Origin: Variovorax sp. WDL1
GTDB lineage: Bacteria; Pseudomonadota; Gammaproteobacteria; Burkholderiales; Burkholderiaceae_C
Reading direction: 5' to 3'
NCBI RefSeq assembly: GCF_001541225.1
Contig: NZ_LMTS01000064.1
Location: 1-37,090, forward strand
DNA length: 37,090 nucleotides
Shown here: positions 27,256 through 37,053 of the stretch, piece by piece
How positions within the stretch are numbered: position 1 is the stretch's first letter
How the letters are laid out: each line of letters begins with the position of its first letter
Position numbers and translations under genes: made by a program
Notes under the pieces: generated by a model
Told to the model about the DNA's origin: nothing
The model's input: only the letters and a program-made list of their open reading frames with translations
The model's database searches: none

Positions 27256-28389
27256 CTATTTGTTTCTCTCAAGAAAGCGTTTGCGCCAGAACACGAGCAC
27301 CAGCAACAGCGCGACCGTGCCCATCGCCGCCATGGCAATCCAGAAACCGTCGGCCTTGTGCACCAGCGGCACGAACTCGAAGTTCATGCCGAAGATGCCG
27401 GCAATGAGGTTCAGCGGCAGGAATACCGCGGTGAGCACCGTGAGCACCCGCATGATGTCGTTGGTACGGTGGCTCTGCACGCTGAAATGCAGCTGCACCG
27501 CGGTCTCGGCGTTCTGCTCCAGCCGCCGCACGTGATGAACCACGCGCTGGATGTGCTCGAGCACGTCGCGGCTGCGCACCATGATCAGCTCTCGGTCGCG
27601 CGACTCTGCCGTTCCTTGGGGCTGGGGCAGGGTTTCGAGCGAGTCGATCCAATCCTGCACCGCGCCGCGCTGGTCTTCGCAGATCTCGTCCAGATGATGG
27701 AGCGATTGCCGCGCCTGCATCAGCGCGCTCCAGTTCATGAAGCGGCTGCGCGGATCGATCAGCTCGGCCTGCCAATGGTCTAGCTGCCGGGTCAGGTCGC
27801 GGCGCAGATCCAGGTAGGCATCCACGATCAGGTTGATGACGCGCAGCATCAGGTCGGCCGGACCGGCCGGCACGCGGGTGGAGACGGCGCGCACATCGAG
27901 CGCGGGAACTGCCGCGCCGCCACGCCCGTCGGGCGCCGCTGCGTTCAGCAGGCGCGCCGCGAAGGCGTCGCGCACCGAGCCGTCGTCCGGATGCACGGAC
28001 AGCAGCATCCGATCGAACATGGCGAATCCGACCGGCCGCGTGTCGATGCGCCGCAGCACCGGCGGTCCGCCACGCGGCGGGCCGGCGTCTGCGCCTCCCG
28101 CGGCAGGGCCGTTGGTGGCCGCGAGCCGGCGAAACACCAGCACGTCGTACTGCGACGTGAAGTCGTAACGGGACGGCAACTGATCGTTGAGAAGGTCCGC
28201 GACATGGAGGTCTACCAGGTGCGTGCCGCAGAGGGACTGCAGGATGCCCTGCACCTCGGCCAGCGCGCTGCGGAACTCATCGCGTGTGAGCGACAGCCAC
28301 AGATAGCCCGCGCAGGCGCCAGGCGTGCCCAGCGGAGCCAGCGTGGGATGCTCGGTGACGCGAGAGCCGTCGATCTCGAAGATGCGCAT
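27256..28389 (-). CDS. CorA-family divalent metal transporter
   Basis: This 377-residue inner-membrane protein is of the CorA/ZntB type, forming pentameric channels for Mg2+, Co2+ or Zn2+. A large cytoplasmic domain (1 to about 310) contains the long helix region (DLRRDLTRQLDHWQAELID, VVHHVRRLEQNAETAVQLHF). It is followed by TM1 ending in the signature GMN (IAGIFGMNFEF), a short loop and TM2 (FWIAMAAMGTVALLLVLVFW), then a basic tail. The cytoplasmic domain has a Gly/Pro-rich insertion at about 95-112. ATG 28389 is 47 bp downstream of hemB on the same strand, so read-through is possible. No Mg2+-responsive leader was recognised. The metal is not certain. Confidence 0.9.
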   Translation of the reverse strand: MRIFEIDGSRVTEHPTLAPLGTPGACAGYLWLSLTRDEFRSALAEVQGILQSLCGTHLVDLHVADLLNDQLPSRYDFTSQYDVLVFRRLAATNGPAAGGADAGPPRGGPPVLRRIDTRPVGFAMFDRMLLSVHPDDGSVRDAFAARLLNAAAPDGRGGAAVPALDVRAVSTRVPAGPADLMLRVINLIVDAYLDLRRDLTRQLDHWQAELIDPRSRFMNWSALMQARQSLHHLDEICEDQRGAVQDWIDSLETLPQPQGTAESRDRELIMVRSRDVLEHIQRVVHHVRRLEQNAETAVQLHFSVQSHRTNDIMRVLTVLTAVFLPLNLIAGIFGMNFEFVPLVHKADGFWIAMAAMGTVALLLVLVFWRKRFLERNK

Positions 28390-28436
28390 GCGTGCGGTGC
28401 TGCTGTTGTTCTACCGGCTCCCGGGTGCGCCCCGAG

Positions 28437-29533
<1,097 letters not shown>

Positions 29534-29556
29534 ATGGGAAGAAGATTAGAACTCGC

Positions 29557-29585
29557 TTGATCGCAGGTAATGCCTTTGCTAAATT
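29557..29585 (+). promoter_or_regulatory. Candidate sigma-70 promoter for small RNA or hemJ leader
   Basis: TTGATC (29557-29562) and TAAATT (29580-29585) are separated by exactly 17 bp, each matching 4 of 6 consensus positions, downstream of an AT-rich island. Transcription would start near 29592 and meet the terminator at 29664-29694. Confidence 0.45.
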
Positions 29586-29591
29586 CCGCGG

Positions 29592-29694
29592 TGGGCGGCT
29601 TGCCGCTCCCCGCTTTTCCTCCCTGAGCGGGTGCCTTGATGTGTGACAGCAAAAGGGCTTCCCAGCCCGGCGTTTTGGCGCCGGGCTTTTTTTT
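29592..29694 (+). ncRNA. Candidate small RNA with CCTCCC (anti-Shine-Dalgarno) loop
   Basis: A transcript of about 100 nt is bounded by a promoter-like pair and a rho-independent terminator with no gene between. It can fold into a GC-rich 5' hairpin (GGGCGG-CTTG-CCGC with a bulge). Then comes CCCGCT (29609-29614) paired with AGCGGG (29626-29631), exposing the loop TTTCCTCCCTG. The loop contains CCTCC, the core of the 16S anti-Shine-Dalgarno. An A-rich single strand (GCAAAAGGG) and the terminator follow. C/U-rich loops of this kind mark the CcsR-type RNAs of Alphaproteobacteria. Alternatively the segment is an attenuator leader of hemJ. No family was recognised. Confidence 0.45.
29664..29694 (+). 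terminator. Rho-independent terminator upstream of hemJ
   Basis: AGCCCGGCG (29664-29672) pairs perfectly with CGCCGGGCT (29679-29687) across TTTTGG, and the 3' arm runs into eight consecutive T. It stands 48 bp before the hemJ start, so it ends a short upstream RNA rather than any annotated gene. Confidence 0.88.
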
Positions 29695-29742
29695 GCTCCG
29701 GCGATGGCCTGGCTGCGAAAGTGGGCCCACTAAACTGCCGGC

Positions 29743-30171
29743 ATGCTCTGGGTCAAATCGCTGCACATCGTCTTCGTCGCCAGTTGGTTCGCGGGACTGT
29801 TCTATCTGCCGCGCATCTTCGTGAACCTGGCCATGGTCGCGCCGGAGTCGGTGGCGGAGCGGGCCCGGCTGGTCCTGATGGCTCGCAAGCTGTTGCGCTT
29901 CACCACCTTCCTGGCCGTGCCGGCGATCGGCTTCGGCCTCTGGCTCTGGTTGGGCTACGGCATCGGGCGTGGTCCTGGCAACAGCTGGATGCATGCGAAG
30001 CTGGCGTTGGTGCTGGGGGTCATCGCCTACCACCATGGGTGCGGGGTGGTGCTGCGCAGGTTCGTGGCAGGCCAGAACCGGCGCAGCGAGCGCTGGCACC
30101 GCTGGTTCAACGAGGTGCCGGTGCTGTTGCTGCTGGCGATCGTGGTGCTGGTCGTGGTCAAGCCTTTCTGA
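29743..30171 (+). CDS. hemJ: HemJ-type protoporphyrinogen oxidase (CopD-like membrane protein)
   Basis: This 142-residue inner-membrane protein has four membrane segments. MLWVKSLHIVFVASWFAGLFYLPRIFV, the WMHAKLALVLGVIAYHHGCG block and the closing NEVPVLLLLAIVVLVVVKPF are those of HemJ, the protoporphyrinogen IX oxidase of many Proteobacteria; databases often label it CopD family. A position near the end of the first helix that I recall as His in some homologues reads Asn-Leu here. Divergence from hemB supports a haem role. No Shine-Dalgarno precedes ATG 29743, and TAAACT lies at 29731-29736, so initiation could be leaderless or weak. It is followed 3 bp later by the VanZ gene. Confidence 0.85.
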   Translation: MLWVKSLHIVFVASWFAGLFYLPRIFVNLAMVAPESVAERARLVLMARKLLRFTTFLAVPAIGFGLWLWLGYGIGRGPGNSWMHAKLALVLGVIAYHHGCGVVLRRFVAGQNRRSERWHRWFNEVPVLLLLAIVVLVVVKPF

Positions 30172-30174
30172 GCG

Positions 30175-31287
30175 GTGGCCACGCAGCAACACAAGTCCGC
30201 AGCCCTGCCCCTGGCACTCGCCTATGCAGCGCTGATCGTCTACGCGAGTCTCTACCCCTTTGCCGACTGGCGCGACCAGGGGATTGCCCCCTGGTCTTAC
30301 CTCGCTGCGCCCTGGCCCAGGTACTGGACGGGGTTCGACTTCGGCATCAACGTGGCCGGCTACATGCCGCTTGGCGTCCTGATGGTGATTGCCATGCTGC
30401 GCACGCAGCCCGGACTGGGGGCGGTGCGTGCGGTGCTGGGCGCGACGCTGATCGGCGCCGCCATCGCCTTTGTCATGGAAACGCTGCAGAGCTACCTGCC
30501 GGCGCGCATTCCGTCCAACGTGGATCTCGGTCTCAACAGCCTGGGCGCGCTGGCGGGCGCGGTGCTGGCGGCGGCGCTCGAGCGTCTGGGGGCGGTGGCG
30601 CACTGGCACCGCACCCGCTCGAACTGGTTCATCGAGGACTCGCGCGGCGCGCTGGTGCTGCTGGCGCTGTGGCCGCTGGCGCTGCTGTTCCCTGCCGCGG
30701 TCACCTTCGGACTCGGCCAGGTGTTCGAACGTCTCGAGGGGGCCATCTCCGAATGGCTGCTGGACACGCCCTTCATCGACTGGATGCCGGTGCGCCAGTT
30801 CGAACTGGAGCCGCTGGTCCCGGGCGTCGAGCTCCTGTGCGTCGCACTTGGCGCACTGGTGCCTTGCCTGCTGGGCTTCCTGGTGACGCGGTCCGTCACG
30901 CGCCGGGCCATGCTGCTGCCGCTGGTGCTGCTCAGCGGAGTGGCGGCTTCCGCCCTGTCGGCGGCCCTGAGCTATGGACCCGAGCATGCCTGGGCCTGGC
31001 TCAGCCTCCCGGTGCAGGTCGGCATCGCGGCGGCCTTCTTCCTGGGCGTACTGCTGCTGCCCGCGCCGCGCCGCCTGTGCGCGGGGCTGCTGCTGGTCGC
31101 GCTCGTGGTCCATCTGAGCCTGCTCAACCAGGCACCGGAGAGCGCCTACTTCGCCCAGACTTTGGCGACCTGGGAGCAGGGACGGTTCATTCGCTTCCAC
31201 GGGCTGGCGCAGTGGCTGGGCTGGCTCTGGCCTTTCGCCACGCTGCTATACGTGCTGGCCGCCTTGTCGCGCCGGGCGCGCGCCTAG
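30175..31287 (+). CDS. VanZ-domain integral membrane protein
   Basis: This 370-residue polytopic inner-membrane protein has an N-terminal VanZ-like domain (IVYASLYPFADWRD, FDFGINVAGYMPLGVLM, FVMETLQSYLPARIPSNVDLGLNSLGALAG in outline) followed by several further membrane segments. It has perhaps nine to ten segments in all, longer than VanZ itself. VanZ confers low-level teicoplanin resistance in enterococci, but most homologues have no known function and resistance should not be inferred here. The start is GTG 30175, three bases after hemJ. The closing basic RRARA is cytoplasmic in type. Confidence 0.88.
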   Translation: MATQQHKSAALPLALAYAALIVYASLYPFADWRDQGIAPWSYLAAPWPRYWTGFDFGINVAGYMPLGVLMVIAMLRTQPGLGAVRAVLGATLIGAAIAFVMETLQSYLPARIPSNVDLGLNSLGALAGAVLAAALERLGAVAHWHRTRSNWFIEDSRGALVLLALWPLALLFPAAVTFGLGQVFERLEGAISEWLLDTPFIDWMPVRQFELEPLVPGVELLCVALGALVPCLLGFLVTRSVTRRAMLLPLVLLSGVAASALSAALSYGPEHAWAWLSLPVQVGIAAAFFLGVLLLPAPRRLCAGLLLVALVVHLSLLNQAPESAYFAQTLATWEQGRFIRFHGLAQWLGWLWPFATLLYVLAALSRRARA

Positions 31288-31331
31288 GCTCTTGCGGCAC
31301 GCGGGCCGTGCACGCTCAATAGAATGTGCCG

Positions 31332-31685
31332 ATGTCCACCTCCAGCACGGCGCCGCCGCGCGGCTACTACGGCCGCCACATCTTCTTTTGCCTGAACGAA
31401 CGCAAGAACGGCGAGGATTCCTGCTCGCAGCACAACGCGCAGCAGGGCTTCGACCGCTGCAAGGCGCGCGTCAAGGAAGCGGGGCTGTCGGGGCCCGGCA
31501 AGGTGCGGGTCAACAAGGCCGGTTGCCTCGACCGCTGCGCCGGCGGGCCCGTGGCGGTGGTCTACCCGGAAGCCGTCTGGTACACCTTCGTCGACCAGCA
31601 GGACATCGACGAGATCGTCGATTCGCATCTGCGCGACGGCAAGGTGGTCGAGCGCTTGCTACTGCCGCCGGACGTAGGGCGTTGA
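31332..31685 (+). CDS. Thioredoxin-like [2Fe-2S] ferredoxin-domain protein
   Basis: This is a 117-residue cytoplasmic protein of the thioredoxin-like ferredoxin group. Cysteines at 20 (IFFCLNERKNG), 31 (EDSC), 43 (FDRCKAR), 65 and 69 (VNKAGCLDRCAGGPVAVVYPE) include the four expected [2Fe-2S] ligands plus one. Such proteins are widespread in Betaproteobacteria without a fixed role. ATG 31332 is preferred to GTG 31326. The alpha/beta hydrolase gene begins 5 bp later, so the two are coupled. Confidence 0.88.
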   Translation: MSTSSTAPPRGYYGRHIFFCLNERKNGEDSCSQHNAQQGFDRCKARVKEAGLSGPGKVRVNKAGCLDRCAGGPVAVVYPEAVWYTFVDQQDIDEIVDSHLRDGKVVERLLLPPDVGR

Positions 31686-31690
31686 GACCC

Positions 31691-32323
31691 ATGAATTCGC
31701 AGACCGAAAAGATCCAGCTCCAGGGCGCGGCCGGCGCGATCGCCGCGTTGCGCGATGCTGCGGCCGAGGGCGTTGCGCCCCGCGGCGTCGCCGTGATCGC
31801 GCATCCGCATCCGCTCTTCGGCGGCACCATGGACAACAAGGTGGTGCAGACGCTGGCGCGCGCTTTCGTCGCCTGCGGCTGGACCGCGGTGCGCTTCAAT
31901 TTCCGCGGCGTCGACGGCAGCGAGGGCGTGCACGACGAGGGACGCGGCGAGCGCGAGGACATGCTTCAGGTGATCGAGCAGGTGGCGCCGGAGGGGCCGC
32001 TGGCCATCGCCGGCTTTTCCTTCGGGGCCTTCGTTGCGAGCTGTGCGGCCGAGTCGCTGTGGGCAAGGCGGGACATCCGCCAACTGGTGCTGGTGGGCAC
32101 CGCCGCCGCGCGCTTCTCGGTGGCGACGCTGCCGGCCGAGGCGCACGAGCGCACGCTGGTCGTGCACGGCGAGCAGGACGACACCGTTCCGCTGGCTGCC
32201 GTGCTGGATTGGGCGCGACCGCAGTCACTTCCTGTTACGGTCGTTCCCGGGGGCGGCCATTTCTTTCACGGACAATTGCCGCTGCTCAAAGGTCTGGTCG
32301 TCCGCCATCTGCGCGCGGGCTAG
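31691..32323 (+). CDS. Alpha/beta hydrolase
   Basis: This 210-residue cytoplasmic hydrolase is of the COG2945 type. The triad is Ser110 (AGFSFGA), Asp164 (HGEQDDTVP) and His190 (GGGHFFHG), and HPHPLFGGTMDNKVV near residue 38 is the oxyanion region typical of this group. Homologues are assigned as esterases or peptidase-like hydrolases without a defined substrate. ATG 31691 is used; longer in-frame extensions overlap the ferredoxin-like gene in another frame. Confidence 0.9.
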   Translation: MNSQTEKIQLQGAAGAIAALRDAAAEGVAPRGVAVIAHPHPLFGGTMDNKVVQTLARAFVACGWTAVRFNFRGVDGSEGVHDEGRGEREDMLQVIEQVAPEGPLAIAGFSFGAFVASCAAESLWARRDIRQLVLVGTAAARFSVATLPAEAHERTLVVHGEQDDTVPLAAVLDWARPQSLPVTVVPGGGHFFHGQLPLLKGLVVRHLRAG

Positions 32324-32346
32324 TGTTCGTTTCTCTTCGCATCTCC

Positions 32347-33516
32347 ATGAATCGTCTTCTCGGCGCGCTGCGCGCCTTCGCAGCGGCCGCGGCCGCATCC
32401 TTCTGCCTGATCGCCGCGGCCCAGGTGCCGCAACCTCCGGAAGTCGCTGCGCGCAGCTACCTGCTGCTGGACGTGACGGCGAACCAGATACTGGCGCAGA
32501 AGGACGTCGACACGCCAGTCGAACCGGCCTCGCTCACCAAGCTGATGTCCGCCTACCTTGTCTTCGACGCGCTCAAGGCCAGGAAGATCACCTTGCAGCA
32601 GACACTGCCGGTCAGCACCCGCGCCTGGAAGATGCCCGGCTCCCGCATGTTCATCGACCCGAAGATGCAGGTGCCGGTCGAGGACCTGATCAAAGGGTTG
32701 ATCGTGCAGTCGGGCAACGACGCCACTGTCGCGCTGGCCGAGGGCGTGGGCGGCACGGTGGAGCATTTCGTAGAGCTCATGAACGACCAGGCCAAGGCAC
32801 TGGGCATGAAGAACACCAGCTACAAGAACCCCGAGGGCCTGACAGCAGCGGGCCATACGACCACGGCACGCGACCTGAGCATCCTGGCGACGCGGCTGAT
32901 GCGCGACTTCCCCGAGTATGTGCACTACTACTCGATCAAGAAGTACCGCTACCCCGGGACCCCCTCGACCAACGACACCAATCGCAACCTGCTGCTGTTC
33001 CGCGACCCGACGGTCGATGGCCTGAAGACTGGCCATACGGATGCGGCGGGCTATTGCATGATCGTCACCTCCAGGCGCGACTTCCCCAACCTCGCCGGTG
33101 GCCGGCGCCTGCTGACTATCGTGCTCGGCGCGGCAAGCGAGAATGCTCGAGCCAACGAATCGCAGAAGCTGCTGAACTGGGGCTATACCGCATACGACGC
33201 GGTCCGCCTGTTCGACGCCAACCAGCCGGTCGCCACGCCGCCGGTCTGGAAGGGCAGGGAGAACACCGTCAAGCTCGGCCGCGCCGAGCCGATCGTGGTG
33301 GCGGTGCCGGCGGGCTCTGCAGGTAAGATCAAGACGCAAGTGGCGCGGCCCGATCCCCTGGTCGCTCCCTTCGCCCGCAACCAGCCGATCGGTTCACTCA
33401 AGATCACGCTGGCTGACCAGCCGGTCGCCGACGTACCGCTGGTTGCGCTCGAGCCGGTGGAGCAGGCCGGCGTCTTGGGCCGAGCCTGGGACGCCATTCG
33501 CCTTTGGATCAAGTAA
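32347..33516 (+). CDS. dacA: D-alanyl-D-alanine carboxypeptidase (PBP5/6 type)
   Basis: This 389-residue class C low-molecular-weight PBP trims the terminal D-alanine of peptidoglycan stem peptides. A signal peptide spans residues 1 to about 25. The active-site motifs are Ser62-Leu-Thr-Lys65 (SLTKLMSAY), Ser122-Gly-Asn124 (SGNDATVAL) and Lys227-Thr-Gly (GLKTGHT). The C-terminal beta domain follows from about 285. The chain ends with AWDAIRLWIK, an amphipathic helix of the kind that anchors PBP5 to the inner membrane. ATG 32347 has no clear Shine-Dalgarno. The gene ends about 200 bp before rpsL. Confidence 0.95.
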   Translation: MNRLLGALRAFAAAAAASFCLIAAAQVPQPPEVAARSYLLLDVTANQILAQKDVDTPVEPASLTKLMSAYLVFDALKARKITLQQTLPVSTRAWKMPGSRMFIDPKMQVPVEDLIKGLIVQSGNDATVALAEGVGGTVEHFVELMNDQAKALGMKNTSYKNPEGLTAAGHTTTARDLSILATRLMRDFPEYVHYYSIKKYRYPGTPSTNDTNRNLLLFRDPTVDGLKTGHTDAAGYCMIVTSRRDFPNLAGGRRLLTIVLGAASENARANESQKLLNWGYTAYDAVRLFDANQPVATPPVWKGRENTVKLGRAEPIVVAVPAGSAGKIKTQVARPDPLVAPFARNQPIGSLKITLADQPVADVPLVALEPVEQAGVLGRAWDAIRLWIK

Positions 33517-33576
33517 AGCTCGTCCTCGGGGCGCTTCTTCTCCAGTCAGCCGCGGCGGCCACCTAAATGGGGCGGT

Positions 33577-33606
33577 CCACGAAGTGGGCAGGCCTGGGTG
33601 AGTGTT
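33577..33606 (+). repeat. Partial repeat resembling the tail of copy B
   Basis: CCACGAAGTGGGCAGGCCTG and the following GGTGAGTGTT closely follow the copy B tail at 8750-8780 (CCACACAAAGTGGGCAAGCA, then TGGGGGAGAGTT). It directly abuts the -10 element of the str operon. Confidence 0.45.
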
Positions 33607-33611
33607 ATACT
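33603..33611 (+). promoter_or_regulatory. Extended -10 promoter of the str operon
   Basis: TGTTATACT is a good extended -10 element (TGn-TATACT) 108 bp before rpsL. No -35 hexamer is visible at 16-18 bp, which the TG extension can compensate. It is the best promoter candidate for rpsL-rpsG-fusA-tuf in this window. Confidence 0.55.
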
Positions 33612-33620
33612 CGCGGGCTT

Positions 33621-33636
33621 TTCGGAAATTTCCGAA
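33621..33636. promoter_or_regulatory. Perfect 16-bp palindrome in the str leader
   Basis: TTCGGAAATTTCCGAA is a perfect palindrome starting 10 bp after the -10 element of the str promoter, at or just after the expected transcription start. It could be an operator for a dimeric regulator or a short hairpin at the 5' end of the mRNA. Confidence 0.4.
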
Positions 33637-33718
33637 GGGTTTCACGTTTTCGTCATCTCTCGGTTGCCTCATGTCACGGTGAGGGCCTCGACCGGGGTGT
33701 TTTGGGACTTATTCATTC

Positions 33719-34096
33719 ATGCCAACCATCAATCAACTGGTGCGTCAGGGTCGCGAGGTCGAAAAGATCAAGTCGAAGAGCCCTGCCATGCAGAACTCGC
33801 CGCAACGACGCGGTGTCTGCACCCGGGTCTACACCACGACCCCCAAGAAGCCGAACTCGGCGCTGCGCAAGGTCGCCAAGGTGCGCCTGACCAACGGCTT
33901 CGAAGTCATTTCCTACATCGGCGGTGAAGGCCACAATCTCCAGGAGCACAGCGTGGTGCTGGTTCGCGGCGGCCGTGTCAAGGATCTGCCCGGTGTGCGC
34001 TACCACATCGTGCGTGGCTCGCTGGACCTGCAGGGTGTGAAGGATCGCAAGCAGTCGCGTTCCAAGTACGGCGCGAAGCGTCCCAAGAAGGCTTGA
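33719..34096 (+). CDS. rpsL: 30S ribosomal protein S12
   Basis: This 125-residue ribosomal protein of the decoding centre has the universal blocks [22 protein letters not shown] and [31 protein letters not shown]. Lys43 and Lys88, where changes give streptomycin resistance in other bacteria, are both wild-type lysines. ATG 33719 gives the standard N-terminus [12 protein letters not shown]; upstream GGGACTTATTCATTC is a poor Shine-Dalgarno for such a highly expressed gene. It is first in the str operon, with 146 bp before rpsG. Confidence 0.99.
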   Translation: MPTINQLVRQGREVEKIKSKSPAMQNSPQRRGVCTRVYTTTPKKPNSALRKVAKVRLTNGFEVISYIGGEGHNLQEHSVVLVRGGRVKDLPGVRYHIVRGSLDLQGVKDRKQSRSKYGAKRPKKA

Positions 34097-34117
34097 TCCT
34101 TCGAGTGTTCAATCGGT

Positions 34118-34146
34118 GTTCGGCGCGCCTGGCGGTTGCGCCGAAC
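34118..34146 (+). promoter_or_regulatory. Hairpin between rpsL and rpsG
   Basis: GTTCGGCGC (34118-34126) pairs perfectly with GCGCCGAAC (34138-34146) across an 11-base loop, with no T-run, so it is not a terminator. In E. coli the S12-S7 intercistronic RNA is the binding site for the translational repressor S7; this hairpin is in the equivalent place. S7 binding here is inferred. Confidence 0.45.
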
Positions 34147-34242
34147 GAAGTGACCCGCTGTCGGGTCGAGTAAGTGAGAGCTCCCGTCAGTTCTCGCGGT
34201 GTCTCTGAAAGAGGCGCCAACTGAAGCAAAGAGGTTAGAGAA

Positions 34243-34716
34243 ATGCCACGTCGTCGCGAAGTCCCCAAACGTGAAATTCTGCCGGATCCCAAGTACGGCA
34301 ATGTCGAGCTGTCCAAATTCATGAACGTGATCATGGAAGGCGGCAAGAAGGCTGTGGCCGAGCGCATCATTTACGGTGCCCTCGATCAAATCGAGAAGAG
34401 GAACCCGGGCAAGGACCCGCTTGAGGCCTTCACCATCGCCATCAACAACGTCAAGCCGATGGTCGAAGTGAAGTCGCGTCGCGTCGGCGGCGCGAACTAC
34501 CAAGTGCCTGTGGAAGTGCGTCCGGTGCGCCGCCTTGCGCTGTCGATGCGCTGGATCAAGGAGGCCGCGCGCAAGCGCGGCGAGAAGTCGATGGCCCTGC
34601 GCCTGGCCAACGAGCTCATGGAAGCCACGGAAGGTCGTGGTGGCGCCATGAAAAAGCGCGACGAAGTGCACCGCATGGCAGAGGCCAACAAGGCTTTCAG
34701 CCACTTCCGCTTCTAA
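34243..34716 (+). CDS. rpsG: 30S ribosomal protein S7
   Basis: This 157-residue protein binds the 3' major domain of 16S rRNA and nucleates its assembly. [20 protein letters not shown] and [24 protein letters not shown] sequence ([19 protein letters not shown]) are canonical, as is [29 protein letters not shown] precedes the start codon and provides the ribosome-binding site. In E. coli S7 also represses the str operon post-transcriptionally. The length is normal for the short form of S7. Confidence 0.99.
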   Translation: MPRRREVPKREILPDPKYGNVELSKFMNVIMEGGKKAVAERIIYGALDQIEKRNPGKDPLEAFTIAINNVKPMVEVKSRRVGGANYQVPVEVRPVRRLALSMRWIKEAARKRGEKSMALRLANELMEATEGRGGAMKKRDEVHRMAEANKAFSHFRF

Positions 34717-34747
34717 GAAGACCGCCCTCAACAAGAGCATTGGCTGG

Positions 34748-34778
34748 AAGCCCGACCCACCGTGTGGTGGGCGGGCTT
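34748..34778 (+). promoter_or_regulatory. Hairpin between rpsG and fusA
   Basis: AAGCCCG and CCCACC (34748-34761, one bulged A) pair with GGTGGG and CGGGCTT (34766-34778) across GTGT, a 13-bp stem followed by only TC. It stands 13 bases before the fusA Shine-Dalgarno. It may be a weak attenuator or a processing or stability element. Confidence 0.5.
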
Positions 34779-34801
34779 TCATCCGTTAATGGAGTAATTT
34801 C

Positions 34802-36901
<2,100 letters not shown>

Positions 36902-36953
36902 ACGTGGGCCCCGAACAATGGGCGGCTTGGTCGTCCTTGTTCTTCCCAGTTCT

Positions 36954-37012
36954 GTCTGCGATCTTGTGCCCTTCGTTGCCCGTGGCGGAGGAACCAGCAA
37001 CAAGGTGCAGAC
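36954..37012 (+). promoter_or_regulatory. Foldable fusA-tuf intercistronic segment
   Basis: Three nested pairings are possible in the 152-nt gap: GTCTGC (36954-36959) with GCAGAC (37007-37012), CTT (36963-36965) with AAG (37002-37004), and GTTGC (36975-36979) with GCAAC (36997-37001). No terminator T-run follows. It may be a processing or regulatory structure ahead of tuf. Confidence 0.3.
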
Positions 37013-37053
37013 GTAAAACCAACACACGGGCCTGCTCTTTCAAGGATTGAAAA

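Noticed and set aside
30175..31287. VanZ similarity as a glycopeptide-resistance gene.
   Set aside because: The domain is common in Gram-negative bacteria without van genes; nothing else of a van cluster is present.
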